DNA of 49,966 nt from Bacilli bacterium (lineage in GTDB: Bacteria > Bacillota_I > Bacilli_A > RFN20 > CAG-826). Made by a program: the position numbers and the translations under genes. Where the stretch lies: assembly GCA_017940265.1 (NCBI GenBank), contig JAGAYY010000034.1, forward strand, positions 1 to 49,966, in the 5' to 3' direction. This document shows, in pieces, positions 42,413-49,966 of the stretch. How positions within the stretch are numbered: the first letter of the stretch is position 1; the number at the start of each line of letters is the position of its first letter. The notes beneath the pieces were generated by a model that did no database searches, was not told the origin of the DNA, and saw nothing but the letters and a program-made list of their open reading frames with translations.

Positions 42413-42916
42413 ATGAAACTATTACAAAAAGCATTGCTATTATTATCCATCGGAGCCATCACTCTTACAGCGTGCGACTTTGAAAAAAGATGCTTCTGTT
42501 TAGAGACAAGTAAAGAAGAGAATTACACTGAAGGCGTTTGCATGCAGCTTTCAAGAAACGATATTGTTGAGACTGCTTATGTCTATTGTCTCGCTGAGAA
42601 TCCAGAAGCCTCACTAGGGGAACGTAAATATGAAGTCACTTGGAATGAAGAAATCAACTGGAGACAGTTCTCATTTACTGATGGATTAAAAGGTAAAGTG
42701 TTCGATAGTATTACCATAGTTGGTGATGGTCATACATTAAAGTTTGAAATGCACGGTCTCTTAAGAGACCAAGAAGCCACTTATGGCTATATTAAGATTT
42801 CTCCACAAGCATTTAAGGCTCATACCGATAACAGTAAAGAAGCTTATTTATATGCTTATTTTGCCATAGGCGATAGAACCGCTGATGTGGATAAACCAGA
42901 CAATATTACTTTCTGA
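42413..42916 (+). CDS. Hypothetical lipoprotein (167 aa)
   Basis: The protein begins with a lipoprotein signal (LLQKALLLLSIGAITLTAC); the lipobox Cys is near residue 21. The mature part is acidic and has two more Cys residues close to the N-terminus (EKRCFCLE). Predicted beta strands follow and no enzyme motif appears. I do not recognise the family. The ATG at 42413 gives a correct signal peptide and lies next to a promoter without a ribosome binding site. The next gene begins 2 nt after its stop, an odd pairing of a surface lipoprotein with a tRNA-modifying enzyme. Confidence 0.78.
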   Translation: MKLLQKALLLLSIGAITLTACDFEKRCFCLETSKEENYTEGVCMQLSRNDIVETAYVYCLAENPEASLGERKYEVTWNEEINWRQFSFTDGLKGKVFDSITIVGDGHTLKFEMHGLLRDQEATYGYIKISPQAFKAHTDNSKEAYLYAYFAIGDRTADVDKPDNITF

Positions 42917-42917
42917 T

Positions 42918-43505
42918 ATGAATAAATATTTCCAAGCAGCAAAAAATGCTCTTAACAATCATCAAGTGATTGCCTTTCCAACTGAAACAGTTTTTGGTTT
43001 AGGTATCTTTTATGATGATGAAAAAGCTTATGAATTATTAAACCAAATCAAAAGAAGAAAAGAATATAAACCATATACCTTAATGCTCCATGATTTAGAA
43101 GAGATTAATAAGTATGCCTTCATAGAAAAATCCCTATTAAATGCGCTTAAAAAGTTCATGCCAGGACCAGTGACACTTTTGCTCAGGTGTAAAGAGTGCG
43201 TGCCTGGGTATGTAACGCATAATACAGGCGTGATAGGGGTCAGAATCCCGTCTAATAAAGAAGCATTAGATTTACTCAAATACTTAGAAAAACCATTATT
43301 AGTGCCTTCCGCTAATAGGGCGGATCAAAAGCCAGCGATGAATGATAAGGAAGTTAAAGACATCTTCAATGATGAAGTAGCGGTTATTATTCCTGGTCAA
43401 TCAGTCGGGGGACTTCCTTCCACAATCATTGATTTAACAGGTGAAGAAATCAGACTTGTTAGACAAGGACCGATTACATTAGAAGATATTAAAAAAGCCC
43501 TTTAG
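42918..43505 (+). CDS. Sua5/YciO/YrdC family threonylcarbamoyl-AMP synthase
   Basis: This 195-aa protein has the YrdC fold motifs: IAFPTETVFGLG near the start, then KRRKEYKPYTLMLHDLEEI, PGPVTLLL, TGVIGVRIPSN, LLVPSANRADQKPA and VGGLPSTIIDL. It makes threonylcarbamoyl-AMP from threonine, bicarbonate and ATP for the t6A37 modification of ANN-decoding tRNAs. It lacks the C-terminal Sua5 domain, as in YrdC/TsaC. The ATG at 42918 is 2 nt after the lipoprotein stop and has no Shine-Dalgarno sequence, so it probably relies on translational reinitiation. Confidence 0.92.
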   Translation: MNKYFQAAKNALNNHQVIAFPTETVFGLGIFYDDEKAYELLNQIKRRKEYKPYTLMLHDLEEINKYAFIEKSLLNALKKFMPGPVTLLLRCKECVPGYVTHNTGVIGVRIPSNKEALDLLKYLEKPLLVPSANRADQKPAMNDKEVKDIFNDEVAVIIPGQSVGGLPSTIIDLTGEEIRLVRQGPITLEDIKKAL

Positions 43506-43516
43506 GGCTTTTCTTT
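43493..43516 (+). terminator. Bidirectional terminator between convergent genes
   Basis: AAAAGCCC and GGGCTTTT flank TTTA, with TCTTTT after it. The stem overlaps the last codons of the YrdC gene. It can serve both converging transcripts. Confidence 0.88.
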
Positions 43517-44631
43517 TAGTCTGTGAAGTCTTTATCTTCAACGATATAGAATGTGTAATCTGGATATTTGCTTTGCAGAGTATCATGTATTTCCTTTATG
43601 AGTCTTGGAGCGTCTTTATCTTTGAAGTCCACGATAACATCAAATGAAATAGCTTTTATCTCTTGGTCACAATAGAAACCATGAATTTGCTTAATCGTTG
43701 GATGTTGCAAAACAACTTGTTGGATATCATTTCTAATCTTATTGATAAGTGGATCACTGTTATTAGAGGCATAAATACCAATGGTCATAATGATGCCAAA
43801 CTTCTCATAAACTTCACCAGCGATTTTTCTTGTTAATGGATGAATGTCTTTCGCAGTCATCTTATCATCAACTTCGATATGGATAGAACCAATGCCTCTA
43901 TCTGGACCATAGTTATTAACGATTAAATCATAGGCACCTTTAACTTCAGGATTTTCACACACTAAATGTTTAATCGCATCACTGGTTTCCTTGCTCGTAC
44001 GTTCACCAATAATGCTTGATAATGATTGCCTTAAAACATCAATACCAGACTTAATCATGAATAGGCCAATGACGACGCCAATATAACCTTCAATATTAAC
44101 CTTCCCTTGTGATACAAGAGATACGACAATTGCTACCAGTGTTCCTAATGATAATAGGGCGTCAAATAAGGCATCAATGCCAGAGCCTTTTAATGCTTCA
44201 CTATTGACCTTCTTACCAACGAATCTAAAGTATAAACCAAGAACGATTTTTACTAAGACCGCAACACCAATAAGCACTAAAGAAACAACATCAAAAACCG
44301 GTTCTCTTTTTTCAATGATACTGATGATGGATTCAAAAATTGCACCAGAACCAGCGATGAGAATAATGACACTGATAATTAAACTAGTTAAGTATTCAAC
44401 TCGACCATGTCCATAAGGGTGTTTAGCATCTGGTTTCTTTTGTGATAACTTAGTGCCCACGATGGTGATAACACTAGATAAGGCATCACTTAAGTTATTA
44501 ATTGCGTCCATAATGATCGCAATACTACCAGCGATAAAGCCAACGAAAGCTTTAAGCGTGACTAAACCAAGATTGGTGAGAATACCAATAATACTAGTTC
44601 TAACAATGACGTTACTTCTATTATTTGCCAT
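43516..44631 (-). CDS. CDF family cation efflux transporter
   Basis: The 371-aa protein has six membrane helices in its first ~215 residues and a cytoplasmic C-terminal domain. The transport site residues are in DAINNLSDALSS (helix 2) and the helix 5 segment GIDALFDALLS, and HPYGHGRVEYL matches the conserved loop after helix 2. The C-terminal half is longer than usual and looks like two copies of the cytoplasmic ferredoxin-like domain (IGSIHIEVDD, AISFDVIVDFKD). Family members export Zn, Fe or Mn; the metal is not clear. It overlaps ohrR by 11 nt, so metal efflux appears to be coupled to peroxide stress. Confidence 0.93.
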   Translation of the reverse strand: MANNRSNVIVRTSIIGILTNLGLVTLKAFVGFIAGSIAIIMDAINNLSDALSSVITIVGTKLSQKKPDAKHPYGHGRVEYLTSLIISVIILIAGSGAIFESIISIIEKREPVFDVVSLVLIGVAVLVKIVLGLYFRFVGKKVNSEALKGSGIDALFDALLSLGTLVAIVVSLVSQGKVNIEGYIGVVIGLFMIKSGIDVLRQSLSSIIGERTSKETSDAIKHLVCENPEVKGAYDLIVNNYGPDRGIGSIHIEVDDKMTAKDIHPLTRKIAGEVYEKFGIIMTIGIYASNNSDPLINKIRNDIQQVVLQHPTIKQIHGFYCDQEIKAISFDVIVDFKDKDAPRLIKEIHDTLQSKYPDYTFYIVEDKDFTD

Positions 44632-45058
44632 AAAAACCGTTGAGTACCTTATGCAATAATTGATAAAAAACTATTGCCTCTTCCTTATTCAAACATACGC
44701 ATTTAGCGATTTCAGGTGGCACCTCAAGAGCTTTCTTTTTAAGCTCATATCCTTTATCAGTGACAATGACCACTAATTCACGGCCATCTTTATCGCTTTT
44801 ATTCTTTATAATATAGCCCTTCTTCTCTAACTTATTCAATAGCGGCGTTAATGTTCCTGAATCAAGGTATAGTTTTTCCCCTAATTCTTTAACAGTAATA
44901 TGATCCTTTTCCCATAACGCTAATAAGGTGATGTATTGGGTATAAGTTAAATCCAAAGCACTTAATAAAGGTATATAGCGGCGGACGATTTCCTTACTCG
45001 CTACATACATTGGAAAACAGATCTGGTTATCAAGTTTTAATAACTCTTCGTTTTTCAT
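44621..45058 (-). CDS. ohrR: OhrR-type MarR-family peroxide sensor
   Basis: This 145-aa protein aligns along its length with the OhrR subgroup of MarR repressors. The reactive cysteine lies in LDNQICFPMYVASKEI (Cys15 region), and Tyr residues that sense the oxidised Cys are present (LTYTQYITLLALWEKD). The winged helix reads KLYLDSGTLTPLLNKLEKKGYI. Organic hydroperoxides oxidise the Cys and release DNA. The operator ATTGTATACAAT lies upstream of the operon. The gene begins 1 nt after the gpx stop and overlaps the CDF gene, so the repressor controls its own operon. Confidence 0.92.
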   Translation of the reverse strand: MKNEELLKLDNQICFPMYVASKEIVRRYIPLLSALDLTYTQYITLLALWEKDHITVKELGEKLYLDSGTLTPLLNKLEKKGYIIKNKSDKDGRELVVIVTDKGYELKKKALEVPPEIAKCVCLNKEEAIVFYQLLHKVLNGFYGK

Positions 45059-45059
45059 T

Positions 45060-45539
45060 TTATTTGCCTAAAGCATTAACGATTGATTCTTCAATATCTT
45101 CTGGCTTAACAGTTGGTTCAAATCTACCTAAGAAAGTGCCATCTCTACCAATTAAGAATTTGGTGAAATTCCATTTTACTTTCTTAACCTTCTTTGATTC
45201 ATTTTGAGATTCTAAATAAACGAATAAAGGATGGGCATCTTTACCATTAACTTTAATCTTTTCAAATTGTGGGAATTGAGTGTTATATCTCAACGAACAA
45301 ACTTGGTGAATCTCTTCAGAAGTTCCTGGAGCTTGGGCTAAGAATTGATTGCATGGGAAGTCTAAAATGACAAAACCTTGATCTTTATATTTTTCGTATA
45401 AAGCTTCTAAGCCTTCATATTGTGGAGTGAAGCCACATCTTGTCGCGGTATTAACCACAAGGATAACTTGTCCTTGATATTGTTGTAATGAAACGTTGTT
45501 TCCTAAGTAATCATTTGCTGAGAAATCATAAATATTCAT
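45060..45539 (-). CDS. Glutathione peroxidase-like thiol peroxidase
   Basis: The 159-aa protein has the GPx blocks: VVNTATRCGFTPQYEGLE with the peroxidatic Cys, ILDFPCNQF with the second Cys, and KWNFTKFLIG. It uses Cys and not selenocysteine. Bacterial Cys-GPx enzymes usually take electrons from thioredoxin. It reduces organic and hydrogen peroxides, matching control by OhrR. The ATG at 45539 follows GGAGGAG by ~7 nt; upstream in-frame codons overlap the promoter. First gene of the gpx-ohrR-CDF operon. Confidence 0.95.
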   Translation of the reverse strand: MNIYDFSANDYLGNNVSLQQYQGQVILVVNTATRCGFTPQYEGLEALYEKYKDQGFVILDFPCNQFLAQAPGTSEEIHQVCSLRYNTQFPQFEKIKVNGKDAHPLFVYLESQNESKKVKKVKWNFTKFLIGRDGTFLGRFEPTVKPEDIEESIVNALGK

Positions 45540-45559
45540 AATTATCTCCTCCATAATAA

Positions 45560-45587
45560 ATTGTATACAATCTAATTTTATTTGCAA
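45560..45587 (-). promoter_or_regulatory. OhrR operator and promoter
   Basis: The 12-bp palindrome ATTGTATACAAT (45560-45571) matches the centre of known OhrR sites. On the minus strand TTGCAA and TACAAT are spaced by 16 nt, and the palindrome covers the -10 box. Bound repressor would block transcription of gpx-ohrR-CDF. Confidence 0.72.
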
Positions 45588-45590
45588 GAA

Positions 45591-45613
45591 AAAAAGACTC
45601 TTTAACTTTGAGC
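45591..45613 (-). terminator. Terminator of cysE
   Basis: On the minus strand AGGCTC and GAGTCT pair (one G-U) across a 9-nt loop and are followed by TTTTTTT. Confidence 0.8.
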
Positions 45614-45615
45614 CT

Positions 45616-46305
45616 TTACTTCTTTGAGAACACTAATGCAGGTTTACCAATGACCACGCGAGTGTTACTTCGTACATCTTCAAGTAGGAAGACATTACTA
45701 CCAATTGTGACGTTATCACCAATCTTAATCGGTCCAAGTAAAGAGGCACCAGCGTAGATTGTGACATTATCACCAACTTGAGGGTGTCTAACAACGCCTC
45801 TCATTTTTTCAGCGTTGCTTAAAGAGACCGCTCCAAGAGTCACACATTGATAAATCTTCACTCTTTTACCAATAGTGGAGGTTTGACCAATGACAGTGCC
45901 TGTTCCGTGGTCAATAAAGAATGGATAATCAATGACTGCGCCTGGATGGATATCAATACCAGTTTGAGAATGCCCTAGTTCAGAGAAGTAACGGGCGTGT
46001 ACTTTATAGCCTAATTTATATAATACGTGTGAGATACGATAAGTAGCGATAGCTTTAAAACCAGGATAAGCCATCTTGATTTCATCTAATGAAGAAGCAG
46101 CAGGATCACTATCCATAAAGAACTGTAAATCTTCTTTTAAAATGTCTTTAATGATATCTAATTCGTTCTTGAAGACAACATAGTTATCTTTATTTTCTTC
46201 GATAGTGCGATAGAAAAGCTCTTCTAACTTGTCACCAGTATCGTTACAAATGACATAAGAGAAGGAATTATCTAATAGTTCACCTAAATTATTTTTGCAA
46301 ATCAT
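45616..46305 (-). CDS. cysE: Serine O-acetyltransferase
   Basis: The 229-aa protein has a helical N-terminal domain with the conserved LQFFMDSDPAASS, and a left-handed beta helix of hexapeptide repeats (GIDIHPGAVI, GTVIGQTSTIGKRVKIYQCVTLG, GDNVTIYAGASLLGPIKIGDNVTIGSNVFL). The catalytic His and Asp appear in IDIHPGA and FFIDHGTG. It acetylates serine with acetyl-CoA, the first step of cysteine synthesis. The N-terminal arm (~60 residues) has little similarity to the family. No clear ribosome site precedes the ATG. No cysK lies within the window. Confidence 0.93.
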   Translation of the reverse strand: MICKNNLGELLDNSFSYVICNDTGDKLEELFYRTIEENKDNYVVFKNELDIIKDILKEDLQFFMDSDPAASSLDEIKMAYPGFKAIATYRISHVLYKLGYKVHARYFSELGHSQTGIDIHPGAVIDYPFFIDHGTGTVIGQTSTIGKRVKIYQCVTLGAVSLSNAEKMRGVVRHPQVGDNVTIYAGASLLGPIKIGDNVTIGSNVFLLEDVRSNTRVVIGKPALVFSKK

Positions 46306-46368
46306 ATTTCGTTAGAATTGTGCCATATTTCATTATAAATTACAAATGATAAGAATGTAAAAAGATGA

Positions 46369-46387
46369 TACAATAACTATATAGTTA
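46369..46387 (+). promoter_or_regulatory. -10 box overlapping a 14-bp palindrome
   Basis: TACAAT (46369-46374) is followed by the perfect palindrome TAACTATATAGTTA (46374-46387), then GGAG and the ATG at 46406. The palindrome sits where a repressor would block initiation. The -35 is weak. Confidence 0.5.
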
Positions 46388-46405
46388 CTATTGGAGATTG
46401 CTCTC

Positions 46406-47344
46406 ATGATTAAAAAAAGACATTTCTACATTGTAATCGGTATCTTATTAGCCGGTTTTATAGTTGGTTCGTTTTTAGATTTGCAAATTAACCAAACTCT
46501 TTATTCTCAAGGCAATATGTTTGGTGTCATTATGGCCGCTTTTGGTACATATCCTTGCTATGCAGGATTATCATTTACCGCTGGTGGTTTATTAATCACT
46601 TCTTTAAAAAAGAAAGACTTACATATTGTATGGAGAATCATCTCTTGGTTCTTAGTGGCCTTAGGATATGGCTTATCTGTCTATCTTGGCTCTAAAGACG
46701 TTTCATCCGTTAATGGCTTTGATAACAAGCAGTTATTGCTTCCAACAATGGCCATCAACGTCTTTATTTTCGCTGGCTTTTCTACATTAGGATTCTTTGT
46801 TTGTAAAAAAGGTGATATGAATACATTATGGATCGCCTTAATGGTGATGGCAGTTATCTTTATCCTTGCCTTAATCCCAACAAGTTATTTGATTAAATTG
46901 GTTATCCATCGTCCACGTTACCGCTTTGTTGTTAATAGTGGTGAGATTGCTTTCCATAACTGGTGGGAGTCTTATGGTGCCTATAAAGAATATGTTGCAG
47001 AAGAGCATACCTTATATGGTCACCTCATTACAAAAGAAGAATTTAAATCATTCCCAAGTGGTCACTCAGGTAGCGCTGCTATCATGATGATGGTCCTTCC
47101 ATACTTATCAATGTTCTTTAAGAAATTGAAGGGTAAAGAAACAATGATGTTCTACATCGGTTTCGCCTGGACATTATTAATGATGTTCTCCAGAATGCTA
47201 GTGGGTGCACACTTCTTAACTGATACATGCATGGGCGCCCTAATTGTCACTGTGGTGTACTATATTGGTCATACAATCGCCACTCATAAAGGCTTAATTT
47301 ATAAGGAAGAATATCATTCAGAAACTCAACCAGTTACTGAATAA
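46406..47344 (+). CDS. PAP2 family phosphatase, membrane-bound
   Basis: This 312-aa protein has about six membrane helices and the PAP2 motifs: HRPRYR in place of the first block, FPSGHSGSA with the catalytic His, and SRMLVGAHFLTD (SRxxxxxHxxxD). The Lys of the first motif stands only four residues before the RP, closer than the usual six. Such enzymes dephosphorylate phosphatidate, PGP or undecaprenyl pyrophosphate at the outer membrane face. The ATG at 46406 follows TTGGAG by 9 nt. It lies 20 nt before the S41-like lipoprotein gene on the same strand, so co-transcription is likely. Confidence 0.88.
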   Translation: MIKKRHFYIVIGILLAGFIVGSFLDLQINQTLYSQGNMFGVIMAAFGTYPCYAGLSFTAGGLLITSLKKKDLHIVWRIISWFLVALGYGLSVYLGSKDVSSVNGFDNKQLLLPTMAINVFIFAGFSTLGFFVCKKGDMNTLWIALMVMAVIFILALIPTSYLIKLVIHRPRYRFVVNSGEIAFHNWWESYGAYKEYVAEEHTLYGHLITKEEFKSFPSGHSGSAAIMMMVLPYLSMFFKKLKGKETMMFYIGFAWTLLMMFSRMLVGAHFLTDTCMGALIVTVVYYIGHTIATHKGLIYKEEYHSETQPVTE

Positions 47345-47364
47345 TATTTGTAGGATATAACAAA

Positions 47365-49200
47365 ATGAAGAAAAAATTAGCATTATTATCAATCTTACCA
47401 GCTTTATTACTCTCTTCATGCAGCTTCTTTCAGTTCTTTGAATCTGATGAAAAAACAGTGGATTTATATGTCTTAGATATGATCGCCGGTGAAGAGAATC
47501 CTCAGCTAAGTGATGCTCGTATTGGAAATATTGATTTACGTTTTAAAAACGGTGAAAAATATGTGCCATATATTTCTTTAGAACAATACGCTGCAATCTA
47601 TAAGAAATTCCTTAATCCAAAAGTGGTCAGTGAAGTGGCTACTGAAGGTTTTGCGACATCTTGGAAAATAGAATTAGACAACTCTTTACTTTTCTACGCT
47701 GTTTTTTCACCAATTGAAAAAGAAGTTTTAGTCGCTGGTGATTTAAATAGTGCTTTACAGTCTGGCGAAGGTGGTATTCAACCAACTTATGATGTCTTAA
47801 ATTATGGCGCTAAAATGAATGCCTCTTTTGAACAAGTAGGAAAGAATAACTACGCTACTTATACATTTGAGGATTGTGACTTTGGTTATTTTAGAGATGG
47901 TGGAGAATTATATATGCCTTTAGGTCTTTTAGACCTAGCATTATCTGAGGCTACAACTCTTTATGTTACATATAACTATCGTAATTTATATGCTTCCACT
48001 AATCCTGATGACTTTGCACAATTAGCTTTTAGAGATGGCGTTAGTTATAACACTGTCGATGATCAAATGGTACGCGCCGTTAATGGTGCTTCTATGCCTG
48101 ATTATTTAATCAATTACAATGCCAGTTGCTTCTTATTTGTGATGCAAAACTTCTATGGCTTAAGAGACCACTTTGGCATCAAGAGCATGAAGAAATATTA
48201 TCAAGAAAACAATTTATATAATGACTTCTATTCAACTACTCCTAGCACAAGAGCGTTAGCGTTCTCTCAAGCTATCAATATGTTTGATGACAATCACTCC
48301 GCGATTATTAGCGTTAACCAAGCATGGGGTGAAACCGCAAGAGCGCAATACGCTAAAGGAATTCTTGCTAGAAACGCTTTGCAAAAGCGTCTTCAAGTTT
48401 TACGTAGAGAAAAATATCAAGGCACTAATTCCTCATATGAACCTGTTGAAGGTAGTACCAAATATAGTAGAGATGGTAAGACTGTAATGTTTTATTTTGA
48501 TTCATTTAAATATGGCACAGAGGACGAAGTCTTTGATAGTAACGGCCAAGTCAAAAGAACAGCCTTCAGATATGATACTTTCTGTTTATTCCGTGATGTT
48601 TTTAGCGACATAAACAGCCACCCATCAGTCGAAAATGTCATTATTGATGTTTCTTTAAATGGTGGTGGCACTCTTGGTGTCATGATGAAACTATTGCCAT
48701 TCCTTAGTAAGAATAATAAGTCTATCGCTAATTTCTACGATAGCGCTAATGGTATTGTTTATAAATATGAAAGCGTTTCTGACATCAATGGAGATAAAAC
48801 ATATGACACTAACGAATCATATGGTAACAAATATAACTTCTATATTCTTACCTCTGATTGTTCCTTCTCTTGTGGTAACGCATTCCCATGTTATGCGCAA
48901 GAAATGGGTGTCAAAATCATCGGCGAAACTTCTGGTGGTGGTGAATGCGCAGTTGGCATCCATTATTTACCAAATAGTCAATATATCTATCACTCTTCTA
49001 ATCTCCACCTTGGTTCCTACAATAGTCAAACCAAGGAATTCAAAGGTTTTGAAGATGGTGCTACACCTGATATTCCATTAACGGAAAACAATAAACCAAT
49101 GTGCACCATTGATGATAGAGGACAACCAGTTTTTAATATTCCTGAAGGATTTTATGATATTGATGTTTTAAGCGAAAAAATCGCTGGACACAATAACTAG
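47365..49200 (+). CDS. S41 (C-terminal processing) peptidase-like lipoprotein
   Basis: The 611-aa protein has a lipoprotein signal (LSILPALLLSSC). Its C-terminal third holds the S41/tail-specific protease core: NVIIDVSLNGGG corresponds to LRGNGGG, and ILTSDCSFSCGNAFPCYAQE holds the catalytic Ser position. IIGETSGGGECAVG follows as the conserved loop. The ~350 residues before it contain no PDZ I can identify but may include a cap domain. The enzyme would act outside the cell. Its substrate is unknown. Extra Cys residues around the active-site Ser are unusual. AGGATAT precedes the ATG. Confidence 0.88.
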   Translation: MKKKLALLSILPALLLSSCSFFQFFESDEKTVDLYVLDMIAGEENPQLSDARIGNIDLRFKNGEKYVPYISLEQYAAIYKKFLNPKVVSEVATEGFATSWKIELDNSLLFYAVFSPIEKEVLVAGDLNSALQSGEGGIQPTYDVLNYGAKMNASFEQVGKNNYATYTFEDCDFGYFRDGGELYMPLGLLDLALSEATTLYVTYNYRNLYASTNPDDFAQLAFRDGVSYNTVDDQMVRAVNGASMPDYLINYNASCFLFVMQNFYGLRDHFGIKSMKKYYQENNLYNDFYSTTPSTRALAFSQAINMFDDNHSAIISVNQAWGETARAQYAKGILARNALQKRLQVLRREKYQGTNSSYEPVEGSTKYSRDGKTVMFYFDSFKYGTEDEVFDSNGQVKRTAFRYDTFCLFRDVFSDINSHPSVENVIIDVSLNGGGTLGVMMKLLPFLSKNNKSIANFYDSANGIVYKYESVSDINGDKTYDTNESYGNKYNFYILTSDCSFSCGNAFPCYAQEMGVKIIGETSGGGECAVGIHYLPNSQYIYHSSNLHLGSYNSQTKEFKGFEDGATPDIPLTENNKPMCTIDDRGQPVFNIPEGFYDIDVLSEKIAGHNN

Positions 49201-49226
49201 TAAAAAAAGAATTATTAAAAATAAAG

Positions 49227-49254
49227 TTGTAAAATTCTTTATTACTCTTATAAT
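49227..49254 (+). promoter_or_regulatory. Promoter of the last gene
   Basis: TTGTAA (49227-49232) and TATAAT (49249-49254) are 16 nt apart. A ~25-nt leader with AAAGGGAGA before the ATG follows. Confidence 0.7.
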
Positions 49255-49286
49255 TTTTGTTGTATAACACAAAAGGGAGATATCGC

Positions 49287-49775
49287 ATGGAAAATAAGTA
49301 TCTTAAACTCCATTCACTTCTCAGAATGGCTGCTGCTCTTATCGCGTTAATTGTCTTTATTTCGATGTTCATCACAAAGCAGGTTTATCACCCAGATTAT
49401 CCTGATCAAGCATTCTGCATGTGGAATGAAGCATTCTTCGATGATGCTGATGCAGGAACAAAGGGCACAGTACTTGGCTTTATTGGTTATTTATTCGTCT
49501 TATTCGGAGGACTCGCAGGTTTAGCCTTTGTATTCATTGACGAACTTATCGGTAAAGATCTCACAAAGAAATTATCATTCATCGCTGGTGGCGTTATCGC
49601 CGTTGGTGCTGTGATGATGCTCTTAACTGGCGTTCTTTATAGAGGTATGAACGGTGATGGCTTTGGTGTTAAAGATTATCGCTTGGCCGCAGGACCAATT
49701 GTCTTTGCAATCTTATCATTCATTGCCGCTGCCGCTAACGCTGCTGCTCCAATCTTAGAAGATAAGGGCTTATAA
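49287..49775 (+). CDS. Hypothetical four-TM membrane protein (162 aa)
   Basis: The ATG at 49287 follows AAGGGAG by ~6 nt. Predicted membrane helices are near residues 13-32, 68-90, 100-122 and 133-152. Between the first two lies a soluble loop (residues ~35-65, rich in Asp and aromatic residues), and the glycine-rich third helix reads FIAGGVIAVGAVMMLLTGVL. I do not recognise the family. It has its own promoter and terminator and does not appear to belong to a neighbour. Confidence 0.75.
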   Translation: MENKYLKLHSLLRMAAALIALIVFISMFITKQVYHPDYPDQAFCMWNEAFFDDADAGTKGTVLGFIGYLFVLFGGLAGLAFVFIDELIGKDLTKKLSFIAGGVIAVGAVMMLLTGVLYRGMNGDGFGVKDYRLAAGPIVFAILSFIAAAANAAAPILEDKGL

Positions 49776-49794
49776 TTTTAATCAAAACTAGCAA

Positions 49795-49823
49795 AAACCA
49801 GCCACATATGAGCTGGTTTTTTT
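49795..49823 (+). terminator. Rho-independent terminator
   Basis: AACCAGC and GCTGGTT pair across a 9-nt loop, followed by TTTTTTTCT. Confidence 0.9.
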
Positions 49824-49843
49824 CTGGGCCTACGACAACTAAA

Positions 49844-49873
49844 GTGGATTTAAGTGGGGACACCTAAATCTAC
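49844..49873. repeat. Imperfect inverted repeat
   Basis: GTGGATTTA and TAAATCTAC form a near-perfect palindrome around AGTGGGGACACC, itself partly self-complementary. No gene follows in the window. It may be an end of a mobile element cut by the window edge, or a leader hairpin. Confidence 0.4.
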
Positions 49874-49900
49874 CTGCCTAGGCTACAACATTAAAAGTGG

Positions 49901-49934
49901 AGACCCTTCACGCGTTATTGTGAGGGGTCTTTTC
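49901..49934 (+). terminator. Terminator-like hairpin near the window end
   Basis: AGACCCTTCAC pairs with GTGAGGGGTCT (one G-U) over 11 positions around an 8-nt loop and is followed by TTTTC. No complete gene ends just before it, so it may terminate a short RNA or belong to mobile-element debris. Confidence 0.6.
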
Positions 49935-49966
49935 TATTGCCCAAAACTAGCAATACTCTTTTCCTA

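Noticed and set aside
1..49966. CRISPR array or complete insertion sequence
   Set aside because: No regularly spaced direct repeats of 23-40 bp and no transposase or Cas genes were seen. The only direct repeats are the 19-bp operator pair at 4685-4735 and coding repeats.

Overview
The window is AT-rich, densely coded and uses TGA as a stop (for example at 8535, 35216 and 42916), so it follows the standard bacterial code and not the Mycoplasma code. Gene content (OhrR/Gpx, KtrB, DagK, SipW-type peptidase, BspA-like repeats, a lysine riboswitch, c-di-GMP-I riboswitches) and AAGGAGG-type ribosome binding sites point to a low-GC Firmicute. An uncultured gut member of the Bacilli/Erysipelotrichia-RF39 side of the tree is the best guess, but this rests on gene style only.

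Left flank (1-12.7 kb): tRNA-Gln, an Nfu-type Fe-S protein, a PlsC-like acyltransferase with a zinc ribbon, then two toxin-antitoxin loci back to back (DUF3990/HTH on the minus strand, RelB/RelE-like on the plus strand), glyA, a three-gene amino-acid ABC transporter behind a lysine riboswitch, an AbiE-like pair with a palindromic operator, and a desulfoferrodoxin.

Centre (12.77-39.0 kb): one 26-kb locus that appears to make and control an extracellular structure. A c-di-GMP-I riboswitch drives two large and one medium secreted protein, including a 1341-aa BspA-like leucine-rich-repeat protein. A separate unit with its own structured leader RNA makes a 298-aa SipW-cognate (TasA/CalY-like) protein. 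A second c-di-GMP-I riboswitch begins a ~16-kb operon. It encodes five more exported proteins that share two internal motifs and an Asp-rich loop, a membrane-anchored McrB-like AAA+ ATPase, an 849-aa DUF2357-like scaffold with four copies of a tryptophan motif, a SipW-type (Ser-His) signal peptidase, a catalytically intact EAL protein, a degenerate MTA/SAH-nucleosidase-like protein, and a 1021-aa membrane protein ending in a degenerate EAL domain. The operon is thus under c-di-GMP control and encodes proteins expected to degrade and to sense c-di-GMP. No intact diguanylate cyclase lies in the window.

Right flank (39-49.97 kb): KtrB potassium channel subunit, a PlsC/DagK-like phospholipid pair, a lipoprotein plus Sua5/YrdC, an OhrR-controlled gpx-ohrR-CDF operon with a recognisable operator, cysE, a PAP2 phosphatase, an S41-like lipoprotein and a small membrane protein. 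Several promoters place the -10 box only 6-10 nt before the start codon (641, 4675, 10536, 42413), which suggests leaderless mRNAs are used regularly.
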